Below are positions 21,330-33,260 of a DNA stretch of 64,000 nt, piece by piece. This DNA comes from Pomphorhynchus laevis. Taxonomy: Eukaryota; Acanthocephala; Palaeacanthocephala; Echinorhynchida; Pomphorhynchidae. A program made the position numbers and the translations under genes. Every line of letters starts with the position of its first letter. Position 1 is the stretch's first letter. The DNA is taken from assembly GCA_012934845.2 (NCBI GenBank), contig WNNJ02002378.1, positions 1-64,000 of the forward strand. Direction: 5' to 3'. The notes beneath the pieces were generated by a model, which ran no database searches, was not told the DNA's origin, and saw only the letters and a program-made list of their open reading frames with translations.

Positions 21330-24300
21330 TAATTAGGGTATTCCAGTGGTAGTGTTGAATGACGGCATTGTTCACATATCCATTTGTAGCATCGTGATTT
21401 AAACGTTCTCAAACTGGGGGCTGCAACGACTTCCTCAGGAAACGAATTCCACATGTTAATTCCTTTCCTCGAGAGTCTATACACTTTTGGTAATCTGCTA
21501 AATCCAAATTTATATAAGACTCTGTTATGTCACCGCAACTTACCGACCGCCTAGTGATTACATCGGTGGGATAACCCACTGCATCATTCGACATATAACA
21601 TAGACATAACATTTCCAAGGATATGAACCTCTCACGTACCGACAACATCCCAATACGACTTAGACGTACATGATAGTCAACACCACTTAAGCCAATAGAG
21701 AGCCTCGATCACCGCATAAGAATAGACTACAGGTATAATAGTTCTTGCTTAGTGACAGGAAAACAAGCCTGAATGCAGTACTCCAAGTGTGGCCTGACGA
21801 GGGAGATGAATAACCTATTGAACATATGACAGCTTAACTTAAAGAATGCACTTTTAATATAGTATAACGCCCTGGTAGCTTTACTTAGAAATAAGTCGGT
21901 GTTCAACTTTGTTTTCAAGGATCGATGGACAATAATCCCTAAATCCTTATGATGAGACACTTCCTTTAAGACAATATATGCCTACTCACATATTATACTC
22001 CCTGCCTACTCACATATTAAAATCTATATGCTCATCGATATCCCCATTTCTCACAACCTTGCTTAACTCGTCCATCCGCAGTCATATCTTCCCTTCACAC
22101 TGGAAATCCGCAATCGCTCGTCCCCTCCTTAAGAAACAATCGCTCGACCCATCCCTTCCTTCTAGCTATCGCCCCATTTCACTACTCCCTACTCTTTCTA
22201 AGCTCTTAGAACGCCTCATCTTAATACAAATCAACGCTTATCTCTCCTCATCCAATCTGTACCCTCCTTTTCAATCCGCTTTCCGCTCTAATCACTCGAC
22301 AGAAATCGCATGCATAAAAGTGTACAACGACTTACTCATTTCTCGAGACAAGGCTCTATATAGTGTTCTCATCTCCCTCGACCTCTCCTCCGCATTCGAC
22401 ATTGTCGACCACTCCGTCCTCCTTTCTCACCTTCGTTATGATTACGGTTTTTCTCCCTCCTCCGTGGCATGGTTCGCCTCATATCTATCCGACCGTTCCT
22501 TTCGCGTCTGTTCAAATTCATCATCCTCCCCTCCCATCCCTATTTTTTGCGGGGTCCGACAAGGTTTAGTCCTAGGTCCCCTGCTTTTCTCTCTTCGGCT
22601 TGGCGATCTCTCTCCGTTTATCAAACCTTACTCCTTTGACGTCATGCATTTCGCCGATGACATTCTAATCTATGCTCATGCACCGAACATCGCATACACG
22701 ATATCGGCATTTCTGCCTCCAAGTGTCTTTCTTCCATCTACAAACGTCTCTCCGATCTCCATCTCGTTCTAAACCCCGAAAAGTCCAAAATAATGTGGAT
22801 CCTCTTCCGTAAACCAAACATATCTTCTCCCACCGTATATTTTGCCTCATCGATCATCCCCATAGTCCACAATCTCACTTTCTTAGGCTTCCATTTCGAT
22901 GATCACATTTCCCTTAAACCCTTCGTCCGTGACAAGGTTCGCTCATCTAACTTAATTCTCCGTGACATCCGCCGTATCCGCCCCCTTATCGACTTCCGTT
23001 CTTGTATGTCTCTTCTTTCATCGCTTCTTTTCCTTAAAATCGATTACTGCCTTAGCCTTTTCGCCAATTCTCCAAAATCCATCATCCTACCCTACAACGA
23101 ATAATCAACACCGCTGTTCGAGTGCTCTTTCGTCTCCGTCGCTTCAACTACACATCCACATATTTTGTCCAACACTCCTGGCCCACCATCCACATCCGCA
23201 TCAAACTCCGCCTTCTCGTTACTTTTCGTCTCATCGCTGTCGGCTCCCCATCGTTCATCGATTTTTCTTTCTTAGACGATACTCGCCCCACCTCGCTATC
23301 GCTTCGTTCCTGTCATACCCTCTTACTCCACGTTCCTAATTACTCTAACAACTACGGTCTCCGATCCTTCCTCGTCGCCGCCTCACTCGCCTGGAATCAA
23401 CTCCCTCTCGACGTCCGCCGCGCCCCCTCCTTTATCACATTCAAACACCTCCTCCGTTCACACCTTCTCGACACCTGATTCACAGTCTTGTTTCGAAGTG
23501 GTCATGTAAGCGTGCGCTGGCACGCATTTGCCACTTTAAAATAAATCCTTTTTTAATATCTCCAATATAGTACCTTGGAGTTTCAATCGGGCGACCTAGT
23601 TGAATGAGGACACATTTATCAACATTCAACCGTAGTCCAGTAGAATCGCACCACTTGATCAGAGAGTTTAGATCATTTTGTTACGCTACTCGATCAACAG
23701 AACTTCTAATGATCGACCAAATCTTTAGATCGTCTGCAAAAGCTAGATGAGAGCATGATAAGCGGAGTAGCAGATCATTAATGAAGATTATAAAGAGCAG
23801 TGGGCCAAGGACTGATCCCTGCGTTACGCCAGAATTAACATTCACCGAATAAGAAAACACACCCCCACACAAACTCGGAAGACCCACTCGATAGAAATTG
23901 CTTGACCCTCGTCACAAATATATAAATGGAGTCCATAGTGATACAGTAAAGACACTATACGTCGTGTGGCACCCTATCAAAAGCTTTCGAAAAATCAAGG
24001 AATACTGTATAAACCTGAAACCCAGCCCCCAGAGCATCAGCCCATTTTTCACGCGCAGTTAGTAGGTTAGTAAAGCATGAACGTCCGATCGTGAAACCAT
24101 GTTGAGATTCAACCAATATGTGATTACGATCAAAATGAATCCTGATTCTACTAGCAATGATTCTTTCTAAAAGTTTGCTGAATACGCTGGTCAAGCTAAT
24201 GGGCTGAACGTCCGCGCAAAAGCTAGGAGGATGCTTTTTGGGAATATGCACCACAATTGCACACTTCCAACTGTCAGGAATTCAAGATGTGTCCAAGCAG

Positions 24301-24770
24301 TACCTGAAGAACATAGTTAAATCATTGATCAGTACGTTCGCTAGGGATTTGACGAGGAAGGGGACAATATTGTCTGGTCCCGGAGATGTAAACGGATCGA
24401 GCTTCATAATCTCGTTCAACACCTCATCCACTCTGAGTGGACGAACACAACACTGATGAGCAACCGGAACATACTTCCAACTACATTCATGCAGTTTGTT
24501 AGAGTCAAAGCCTGCACCAATAAGCCATCAGCTAAATGTTAGTCGATTAGAGACAGCTCGGTCAAAGTTTCAGTTGGCGTTTGGATTGAGTTAATTGCGG
24601 CGACAAGAGTTCTGTTGTTTCTTACATAAGACCAAAACCTCCTAGGATTCAAAGATGCATCCCTGGCGATACTATCTTCGTACGAATAGCGTTTCTGAAA
24701 TTTTAGCCGATTGCATAAGTTCCGAAAGTCGATGTAGGCACGTTTGGAAGCAGGCGAACGCCTAAATTCG
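21330..24770 (-). mobile_element. LINE E1, split by LINE A2
   Basis: An RT-bearing non-LTR remnant. The right part (24770-23570) has NRTLVAAI, MVHIPKKHPPSFCADVQPIS, TVFLDFSKAFDRVPHDV, SGVTQGSVLGPLLF, FADDLKIW and a run ending PIETPRYYIG. The left part (21971-21330) picks up with SHHKDLGIIVHRSLK and RPHLEYCIQA, the expected next block. Between them LINE A2 is inserted with CAATATA duplicated. The N-terminal endonuclease is absent. Frame breaks occur near 23880-23955. Confidence 0.75.
21979..23562 (+). mobile_element. LINE A2, 5'-truncated insertion in LINE E1
   Basis: A rightward copy of lineage A begins inside the RT (PTHILKSICSSISPFL). It keeps SSYRPISLLPTLSKLLERL, LDLSSAFDIVDHSVLL, FADDILIYAHAP and the C-terminal ...LAWNQLPLDVRRAPS ... 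HLLRSHLLDT stop at 23476-23478. Frame breaks lie near 22690 and 23105. Its 3' UTR has a hairpin at 23510-23525 and ends AAATAAATCCTTTTTT. CAATATA flanks both sides (21972-21978, 23563-23569). The first bases show a local duplication of TGCCTACTCACATATTA. Confidence 0.85.
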
Positions 24771-25559
24771 CGCCATTATCACAATATTATAAACCTATTT
24801 ATCACATTCTATATTACCCTCTATAGATCAGACCCTTATAGACTAGACCCTTATAGATATTTTTTGTTAAAAATAAGAACTTTTATTTAAATAAATCGAT
24901 ATAATTGTCTGGTGGAAAACAGTTGTTTCCGTGTGCAAGAGTAAAGTATAATTACAAATTGTTTTATTTTCTTCCTAAATATGTTGACGCAACGAGTATA
25001 AGATTGAAAAATAAAAATACAAATCACTTTTTCCTCTCGATCTTGTTTGTTTTACATTAAATTTTATTGTATTTATTATTTTTCTGTTGATCTCTTTTTA
25101 TATAATGAACAAGTTCATATCAATATTTTCCTTTAACGTTCTCGGCAATGTGAGAAAATGTCATTTCTTCTAAAAGACGTACGTAAGCAACCACAAAACA
25201 ACACCTTGGACTATGTCTAGCCACCTACGTCAAGACATTTTCTTTGCCTTGACCGAATGCTCATATTCGCTGCTCCTAAGATCATAAAAAGAAAACAAAG
25301 CATTACACATTACACTCACGATGTGATACATCCAACTTAAAAATGTACATCATTACATCTCACTCACAATGATAAATGTAAAAATATTACAAACCTTTGA
25401 AACCCGATAGCACTTTGCATTCAACTTTTGATACTTTTAAATTAAATAACCATTAAAAATAATTTAAATAGTTTAATTTAGTGTTATTAAATAATTTAAT
25501 TTATTTGAATTCATGATAAGAACATTAAAATATTAATAAAGTAATAAATCTGTATTGTT
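24771..25559. other. AT-rich intergenic DNA, nothing recognised
   Basis: No convincing reading frame or repeat family. A short duplicated phrase (GACCCTTATAGA) occurs near 24830-24855. Confidence 0.5.
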
Positions 25560-25835
25560 TAGTGGAGATAGTGCAATACAAAAGTTTATTTAAATATCGA
25601 ATTTTCGATAGCCAACTATTTTTTTGAATTTAAACTAATTCCTGTTGTTATGGACCAACAATGAACAAGGTTCAACATCTCTTGAAAAAACTTTACAATT
25701 TTCGAGATCTTCAAGTTTTAAATCATTTTATCCTGATGATCAGTTCAAGATCATTTTATCCTGATGACGATAGCAGTTGGCTATCGAAAATTCGATATTT
25801 AAATAACATTTTGTATTTCATTCTCTCCACTAATA
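25560..25835. repeat. Foldback element carrying a LINE E scrap
   Basis: A perfect 32-bp inverted repeat (25586-25617 and 25775-25806; TTATTTAAATATCGAATTTT arms) extends imperfectly outward to about 57 bp per side. Its core (about 25625-25740) matches LINE E2 at 20868-20950 (AACTAATTCCTGTTGTTATG). A duplicated TCATTTTATCCTGATGA sits inside. Confidence 0.75.
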
Positions 25836-25904
25836 AATAATTAAGACCAATGAGTGAACAGTCAATTTATAAAATAGATTATCTCAAGTGCAGTTCAATA
25901 GTTT

Positions 25905-26160
25905 CTTATGGGACATATATCTAGTGGTGTTTTAAAAGGGACAATTTTGGGACTTATTTTGTTCAATTTATATATCAATGAGCTTCCGTCCTTTATTCCA
26001 GCTAAAAACTTTAATGTATGATTATGTCAGGATATATTTTCGTATAGCTAGTAACATTAATCGACAAATTTTACAGTTTGATCTGAATGCTTTGATATCA
26101 TTGTCAGCTGGAAACTTTTTAACCATTTATGTAACGAAATATGCTTACATGCCGTATAAA
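25905..26160 (+). pseudogene. LINE RT scrap upstream of TSG101
   Basis: The frame reads GHISSGVLKGTILGLILFN then LYINELPSF, the RT block SGVPQGsiLGPlLFNLYINDLP in decayed form. It is followed by ILQFDLNALISLSAGNFL, the usual next segment. The YADD box is not preserved. Confidence 0.6.
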
Positions 26161-26272
26161 TTAAATTATAAAAATTATATTTAAATATTCTCGTTTAATA
26201 TATTTGAACGAAATGTGCTTAATTTATTAAATTATAAAAATTATATTTAAATATTCTCGTTTAATATATTTG
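26160..26272. repeat. 47-bp direct repeat, two copies
   Basis: 26160-26206 is repeated at 26226-26272 (ATTAAATTATAAAAATTATA start, ending TAATATATTTG). It lies about 130 bp before the TSG101 start codon. Confidence 0.8.
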
Positions 26273-26404
26273 CAAATATTATAATTTGATAATGTGATCT
26301 TACATTTTAAATGTTTGTTTTGTTGTTCTTCAGAATTATAAATAGTATTTTGTATGATTACAGTACTGTCAGATATAGAGAGAGAGCAGTGCCCACATAA
26401 TTGA

Positions 26405-27436
26405 ATGTCATTAGCTGATATAGATCTAGCAATTAATCAAGCAGCGGATCAAAGATACAAACAGCTTACTAAGCAAGAACTGATTCGATCTTTAGTTAAA
26501 CCATTTGACAGATTTGACGTGCATGCATCGAAGTTTACTTATGATAACGGCAAAGAGAAAACTCTCGTGAAATTGGAAGGTATACTTCCGGTTACGTACC
26601 GGGGTGTACTTTACAATATACCAATTATGATGTGGCTATCAGATGATTTTCCATATGATCCTCCAATATGCTATGTTCGCCCAATACACAATATGGTTCT
26701 AAGTGAACAGTGCTCTGTAATCGACAGAAATGGTAGGGTTGTTAGATTAAGTACTCTTAAAAACTGGCATCACGATAGAACCACATTGACCGATATTTTC
26801 CGGGATATGGCTATTCAATTTGGACAAAATCCACCAGTGTTTTCAAAGAAAGATTCACCACCATTGAGTAGAGGAAATTTAAAAGATAAAAGTTCCCCTA
26901 AGAATTTGAAAACACCACCAAGCTTGCCGGAGGAAATTTTACGAAAATCGCTTGTGAGTGCAGTTCTTGACAAGGCCCGAAGAAAATTCATTTCCACTGT
27001 TCACGAGCAAAAATCTGAAATAGCTATTCTAAAAAAAACAGAAAATGACTTGATTGCTGGTGGTAAACGTCTAAATGAACTTATGAATGCAATGTCGGTT
27101 GAAGAACAACGTCTTAGCGGCTATATTACGACAGTTCGAGAGAAGAATGCCGAGATTAGTAGTGCAATTGATCGTATGACATCACAAGTAGATAACAGTG
27201 ATGTTGGACAAATTTTGACACAAATGTTTGTTCCATCCACGCAATTATACAGTCAAATTGTAAGACTGTATATTGAAGACGTTGCAATTCAGGATGTTCT
27301 GTTTTACTTAGGTGAAGGGCATCGTCGCAGTACTGTCTCACTTTCAAATTATCTACGTCTTGCAAGAGAGCTTTCCAGGAAACAGTTTTTCGTACGGGCT
27401 ACTTTACTGAAGGCCAAGCGAGTAGCTGAAATTTAA
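26405..27436 (+). CDS. TSG101: TSG101, ESCRT-I subunit (343 aa)
   Basis: TSG101 is the ESCRT-I component that binds ubiquitinated cargo and P(T/S)AP motifs in endosomal sorting, cytokinesis and virus budding. The protein shows the UEV domain (residues 1-147; LPVTYRGVLYNIPIMMWLSD, YDPPICYVRP, NPPVFSK, which correspond to the ubiquitin/PTAP-binding surface). A short proline-containing linker (148-178) follows, then a coiled coil (about 185-265) and the C-terminal steadiness box (276-341; LYSQIVRLYIEDVAIQDVLF, LSRKQFFVRATLLKAKR). It is shorter than the human protein (390 aa), mainly in the linker, and lacks the internal PTAP. No intron interrupts it. The first ATG of the homologous frame was chosen. 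It could be the native gene of an intron-poor genome or a retrocopy; no poly-A tail or target duplication was seen. Confidence 0.95.
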   Translation: MSLADIDLAINQAADQRYKQLTKQELIRSLVKPFDRFDVHASKFTYDNGKEKTLVKLEGILPVTYRGVLYNIPIMMWLSDDFPYDPPICYVRPIHNMVLSEQCSVIDRNGRVVRLSTLKNWHHDRTTLTDIFRDMAIQFGQNPPVFSKKDSPPLSRGNLKDKSSPKNLKTPPSLPEEILRKSLVSAVLDKARRKFISTVHEQKSEIAILKKTENDLIAGGKRLNELMNAMSVEEQRLSGYITTVREKNAEISSAIDRMTSQVDNSDVGQILTQMFVPSTQLYSQIVRLYIEDVAIQDVLFYLGEGHRRSTVSLSNYLRLARELSRKQFFVRATLLKAKRVAEI

Positions 27437-28190
27437 TCTTAGTAAAAATCCACGATTTTGGTATTGCATATATGATTCTTCTGGTCATTTCCTAATCAAG
27501 AGTTTGAGTTCCCAAGAAACTTTGCATGTCAAATAGCTTTCAAAATTGTTATATATTCTTAAATAACAATATGCATTCACAATATGCTGTATTATCGAGA
27601 TTATTTTCATTTTTATATGCAAAGGAGTTATTCCATGTGTAACTATGTTAATTTTCATTTGCAAAAATCACTTTTATCATCAATGCTTTCTGTTTTGGAC
27701 ACATTTGATTTCTATTTTGTCCATATATACCGAGATCACCAAACTGGGAATCGGATATCACCTTTAGTAGGTGGCGAGATATTGAATTTGCCAATCTGAC
27801 AAATACGATAATTTTAAATGTTTAACCATTAATGTTTATTCATTTTTGGTAATTTTCCAAAAGCAGCTAAAAATAGTTGGAGTTAATTAAAAATTTTGTC
27901 ATAATTTTTTTGTCGTAAAATGCTTTCAATGATGTTATTTTTTAATCATATCAAAGGAATCTATAAATCAGATGTGGCCGACTCATGACGCATGCGCCAC
28001 ACGTGGTGCATTGGACGATGAACGATGGCGCATTATCTTTTTAATAAAGCCGGGCTTTTTCTTATAAAGTTGTTAATAAAAATTTTCAGATATTTTACGA
28101 TTATTTCCAAAAGTTAGTTTGAACACTTTACTTATTAACGAAAACAAAGTTATATATATTTTTCAACATTTTTGATTGAAAAGGCAAATC
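27437..28190. other. TSG101 3' flank, no gene seen
   Basis: AT-rich sequence with only short chance frames. The 3' UTR probably lies in the first few hundred bases, but I see no decisive AATAAA close by. Confidence 0.4.
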
Positions 28191-28194
28191 AAAT

Positions 28195-29890
28195 CAGCTA
28201 ACTGAGTCTACGTATTTAATATAATTATAAAATAAATAAAACATAATAATGCTAAATCAATATTTAATATTTAAATAATAAAATAAATAATTGCTTTTAG
28301 ATTTTTTATAATTTAAATCAAGTAAAAATAAAAGATTAAAATTTAAAATAAACGTCATTTTTATGAATTGACTAATAAATAACAGACGTTGTATCAGAAT
28401 AAGAATTAGAGGTCATCAGGAGGAACTGCTATGCTATCATGTTTCGGCCCCTAACTCATCTACCCAACATAGCAGCGGGGCCAAATACATGCTAATGATG
28501 TATTTCCTCTGAAATAACTATCTAGTATCTTATTCTAATGCAAAGTATATTATTTATTATCCATCCATAAAAATTTGCCACTTAAGAGTTTAAATTTATT
28601 CGTTATATTATTGTGTTGATTTATATATTTTACTATTTTCTACTTGAGGTTTTTTTATAGTAACCTAGTTGAAAATATGTATCTATTAAATTATATTAAT
28701 GATTTTGAAGAAAGCCAATATCATTACATATTGTTGCAATTCTTAAAATTTCATTATTTTATGTATTATATTTTATATTATAATGTATTAATGTATTATA
28801 ATACATTTTAATGTATTATATTTTATATAGTATGCATGAATGCTCATGCAAAAATATGTTTCTTGTAAATTTAAATGTCATCTTTACGATATAAATTAAT
28901 AGTAGTTTTAGTTAATGTTAATTTAATGTTCATATCTAGATATACACCTTCTTTATCATCAATATTAGTTTTGTTAAGAATAAGGCTTTCTGGATAAATT
29001 AGTTCACTAATTGAATAAAAATTATTAGAATTAAATACATATATCATCAATGTATCGAAACATATTTCGTATATTTATATAGTTTAGATTTAGGTTTTAC
29101 ACAGTTATGAATAAATTCATATTCTATAAAGCTTAAAAACAAGTCAGCTATAATTGGGCTACTATTACCACCCATTGGAACACCTTTTACTTGTCTAAAT
29201 ATAGATGTCCCTACTTTTAAATAATTTTGATTTATCAAAATATTTAAGGATTCTATTAATTCAATTTTATCCATATATTTATATTTATTTGATGGTTTAA
29301 TTTTTGTTAGATAGGCGTTATAATTATTATAACATATATATGTATATCTTTTTCCGAATATAAGATTAATTAATTTTACTAACGCTTCTTTAATATCTAC
29401 TAAATCTAGATTTGTATAAAGCGTACTAAAATCGTATGTATTTATATTTTGAAAATTTATTCCTTTTGTCTGTTCTAAAAATTCTTTTGTAGAATTAATA
29501 CTGAAATAGTGTTTTATACCAGTATAAATTTCGATTACCTTGCAATATTTTTTAAAGTGTGCTATAATTACTTCAAGTATTTTATTAATTTAGACAGAAA
29601 GCGGTTTTAATGTACATTTAAACGCACTACATGTGAACCTAGGTTTTATTAGATTTTTATGTAATTTAGGATTCCAATATTTTAAAAATGTGTGGGTTCT
29701 TGCAACAAAAAATGGGCACATTTGATATTCTCTAAAAGGGAAATTCATCGAAAAGTATTGGTCACCTCTGCTATAAATAATAAAAATATTGTACAGGGCG
29801 TTTAAACATCGAGAGGAAATTCCGACTATTGCAAAAGTTATTTTTAAGTTTCTTAATGCTATATGAAACCATAGCATTTGAAAATAACTA
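28195..29890 (-). mobile_element. Penelope-like C copy (minus)
   Basis: From the right: an N-terminal RT block (YWNPKLHKNLIKPRF, 29590-29877), then the RT core (29274-29047: FRQVKGVPMGGNSSPIIADL), YIDDI-type codons and LIYPESLILN near 28990, and a C-terminal remnant. The terminal motif (28408-28500) follows, and the tail ends with the conserved terminus AGCTAACTGAGTCTACGTAT at 28195. The MGGNSSP and PKLHK blocks are Penelope-like signatures. There are several frame breaks and a deletion near 28800-28860. Confidence 0.8.
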
Positions 29891-29919
29891 TTGCAATCGT
29901 CGAAAATTTGTAAGTAATA

Positions 29920-30225
29920 ACCATTAATTTATTTTATAAAGAATTATGGGATCTGGATCAAAGAAAAGTGGAAATTATTTTGATATTTCGCTAATTTCTG
30001 TTAGAATCTTCAGAAAATTACCTATATTATGGTAATACATTGATAAAATAATGTATTACCATACATACTTCAGACATCTGTAAAATAAAAATACAAATTA
30101 CATTAAATTGTAAGAATATTAGGTGATTTTCTGAAGATGCTAACAGTAGTTAGCGAAATATCAAAAATAATTTCTTCTTTCCTTTGATCCAGCTCCGATA
30201 ATTATTTATCAGTAATGGATCGGTA
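29920..30225. repeat. Foldback element F, full copy
   Basis: Imperfect inverted arms of about 82-100 bp (29942-30023 and 30121-30203 are the clearest; ATCTGGATCAAAGAAAAG and its complement) enclose about 100 bp of AT-rich DNA. Partial copies are at 33261-33370 and 33450-33535. No transposase; a non-autonomous DNA-type element is likely. Confidence 0.7.
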
Positions 30226-30469
30226 TCAAATATTTGAAATTTATTTTGTCTCGATGTTTAAAAATCCTGTACAATATACGAACACATCGAATATGTTTTT
30301 AAACGAGGAAGAAGCGAACACCTTGAATCAAAGTAGTAAAAAGTCATCAATATTCAAAATGAAAGGAAAATACATTGAATGCAATTAAATAAAAAGTCGT
30401 GTTTGCTTTTTTAAGAATAATTTGATTATGGTATAAACATTCGTAATGTTATTAACCCTCCATTTGTAA
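30226..30469. other. AT-rich spacer with a short Penelope-like C echo
   Basis: 30244-30285 (CTCGATGTTTAAAAATCCTG) is a loose inverted match to 29782-29816. Nothing else was recognised. Confidence 0.35.
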
Positions 30470-30670
30470 CTTGTTATTAAACAAGTACTCCACTTGTTAA
30501 CTACTCCACTTGTTAACATTTAGTCCATAGTACTTCATTTGTACTCCACTAATACAAGTAAGTACTCCATAAGTACTTACTAGTACTCCATAAGTAATAG
30601 TAGTATTCCATAAGTAATAGTAGTATTCCATAAGTACTAGTACTCCATAAGTACTCCACATGTTAACATT
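30470..30670. repeat. Degenerate minisatellite based on TACTCCATAAG
   Basis: About a dozen units of AGTACTCCATAAGTA and AGTAGTATTCCATA variants stand in tandem. It is next to a Penelope-like C tail. Confidence 0.75.
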
Positions 30671-30689
30671 TACTCCGCTTGCTGTTAAA

Positions 30690-30930
30690 CCTCCACTCTA
30701 TAGCATATAGCTGCTATGTCGGGTCCATCAATAAGGGCCGAAACCTAATAACATAGTATTTCCTTCTGATGGCGTTTAATCTTTATTCTGATGCATCGTC
30801 TTTTATTTATTAGTCAATTCGTAAAGATTGACTTTTATTTAAATTTCAATTTTAAATTTTAAGTTGATCAAATATAATCTTTATAATCTCATTTAAAATA
30901 CGTAGATTCGTAGATATGTGGTCTGAATTA
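30690..30930 (+). mobile_element. Penelope-like C 3' end fragment
   Basis: The terminal motif (30705-30785; GGGCCGAAACCTAATAACAT) and the tail with TTATTAGTCAATTCGTAAAG, ending near a diverged copy of the TACGTAGA terminus at 30898-30906. No coding part remains. Confidence 0.65.
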
Positions 30931-31659
30931 TGTAAGTTTTTATATTTAGTACAAATTTATTTATATTTTGTCCTTCACTCGCATTATTTTGCGAATAAAA
31001 TCACCCAAAAGAAATAAATTCAGTTATCTGGATCTGATATAAAGGAACTGAAGCAAAAATGTTATCAACATATCAGATCACTTAACTGAGTATATGAATT
31101 TGTTTTATCCATAATTAAAAAAATTGATTTTCATTTAAAATTTAAATAAAAAATTTTATCGTTATTTAAATATTAATTGTATAAAATATTTTATAATTAT
31201 TAATTATTTATAATAATTTATCCTTGTTTTCAGTAATTTATTTTTAATTTTATAGTAATTTTTTCTTATTTAAATACGTAGACTCGGTTAGCTGATCTGA
31301 TTGATTCAAGTTATTACCTTAAAGAAGGCTCACTGATTCTGTAAGACAATATGCTCGTCCTTATGGTAATAATTTTAGCACCTGTAGATGAACTTAATCG
31401 ATTAACGTATGTTATTTATTAGTCAATTCATAAAAATGACTTTTATTTTAAATTAGAATTTTTTATTTCAACTTGATATAAATTATATAAAATCTTATAA
31501 CAATTATTTATTTTATTATTTAATAAAAATAATAAAATATATATCATTTTTATATCATTTTTTAATATTTATTGATTTAGCATTAGTATTTTAATTTATT
31601 TTAAACAGCCTACTCAATATATGAATCTTAATTTGACATTTTAATTAATAATTTAAGTG
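30931..31659. other. AT-rich DNA with diverged Penelope-like C termini
   Basis: A decayed inverted terminus lies at about 31070-31095 (CAGATCACTTAACTGAGTAT) and a clear one at 31275-31297 (TACGTAGACTCGGTTAGCTG). No gene seen. Confidence 0.45.
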
Positions 31660-32745
31660 TAAGTGAACAAGCGGTGCATGTAAAAGTAATCTAATGTGGC
31701 CCTCTGTTATGTTAAGTAAAGGAATAGTGGCCGAAACCTGATAACATAGCAGTTCTCATGATGACCTATAATCCAAATTCTGATACAAATTATTGATTTA
31801 AATTATAAAAAATAATTATTAGTCAATTCATAAAAATGACGTTTAAATTATAGAAAATCTAAATACAATTATTTATTTTATTATTTAATTATTAAATTTT
31901 GATTTAGCATTATTATGTTTTGTTTATTAAAAAAAGATTTATTTAACGTGGCAATGAACGGAGGAGATGTTTGAATGTGATAAAGGTGGGAGCGCGGCGG
32001 ACGTCGAGAGGGAGTTGATTCCAGGCGAGTGAAGCGGCGACGAGGAAGGATCGGAGACCATAGTTGTTGGAGTAATTAGGAACGTGGAGTAAGAGTGCAT
32101 GACGGGAATGCAGTGATATCGAGGTGGGGCGAGTGTCGTCTAAGAAAGGAAGGTTGATTAACGATGGGGAGCCGACAGCGATGAGACGAAAAGTAACGAG
32201 AAGAAGGCGGAGTTTGATGCGGATGTGGATGGTGGGCCTGGAGAGTTGGGCAAGATATGTTTATATGTAGTCGAAGCGACGGAGACGAAAGAGCACTCGA
32301 ACGGCGGTGTTGATTATTCGTTGTAGTGGTAGGATGATGGATTTTGGAGAATTGGCGAAAAGGCTAAGGCAGTAATCGATTTTAGGGAAAAGAAGCGATG
32401 AAAGAAGAGACATACAAGAACGGAAGTCGATAAGGGGGCGGATACGGTGGATGCCAATGAGTATTAAGTTAGATGAGCGAACCTTGTCACGGACGAAGGG
32501 TTTAAGGGAAAGGTGATCATCGAAATGGAAGCCTAAGAAAGTTAGATTGTGGACTATGGGTATGATCGATGAGTCAAAAGATACAGTGGGAGGAGATATG
32601 TTTGGTTTACGGAAGAGGATCCACATTATTTTAGACTTGTCGGGGTTTAGAATGAGATGGAGATTGGAGAGACGTTCGTAGATAGAAGAAAGACAGTTTT
32701 ATGTTTTATAATTATATTAAATATGTAGACTCAGTTAGTTGATTT
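31660..32745 (+). mobile_element. Penelope-like C 3' end, split by LINE A3
   Basis: The terminal motif is at 31690-31770 (GTGGCCGAAACCTGATAACA). The tail runs to 31933, breaks at LINE A3, and resumes at about 32704 with TTATAATTATATTAAATATG and the terminus GTAGACTCAGTTAGTTGATT near 32740. Confidence 0.75.
31934..32703 (-). mobile_element. LINE A3, 5'-truncated insertion
   Basis: A leftward copy of lineage A covers the last part of ORF2. FDSSIIPIVHNLTFLGFHFD, VRDKVRSSNLILIGIHRIRP and IDYCLSLFANSPKSIIL are readable at 32626-32261, followed in another frame by the C-terminus and a 3' end AAAAAAAGATTTATTT inverted at 31934. It has an internal deletion of the 3'-UTR hairpin region. TTATGTTTT recurs on both sides (about 31912 and 32699), a likely target duplication. 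Confidence 0.8.
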
Positions 32746-33260
32746 AATAAGAAATAATGTTTTTTTTTCAACAAAAAAAATTATTACAAATTAGAGTAAT
32801 AGAAATAATGTAAAAGCAATAGAGTAATAGCAATTAGAAATAATGTAAATAAAACTTTTTTAATTAACACCAGCAGGAAAGAGTACACTCAGTTAGCTGA
32901 ATTGATATCTTATATTTGGGCATTGGAAAGGCTGAAGAAGGCGTTAAGCTTAAAGGTTTTTATAAAAATTTTGTCTTTATGGTTAAATATACTTAATTAC
33001 AATTGATTACAATTAATTACAACTTAATTACAATATTTGAGTCCGTAATTTGGAAGAATTTTGCTGTTTTTCTATAGCCATTTTCGCGTCAGTGATTGTA
33101 GGTGTTTTTATTCAATCCATACTCACAGTATGTCACTAACTGTCCTTGTCAATTCATCTCTTCAATTTTTCTCATTTCAGCACTTTTATAACCCCTACTA
33201 ATAATGATGTATTTTATTTTGTCGTTTGCATTGTGTATTTCAACAATGTGATTCACTGAA
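32746..33260. other. AT-rich DNA, nothing recognised
   Basis: Simple repeats (TTAATTACAA near 32990-33030) and one more diverged Penelope-like C terminus at about 32885-32905. No gene. Confidence 0.4.

Noticed and set aside
30470-30670. CRISPR-like or telomere-like array
   Set aside because: Units are degenerate and contiguous; it is best seen as a minisatellite.
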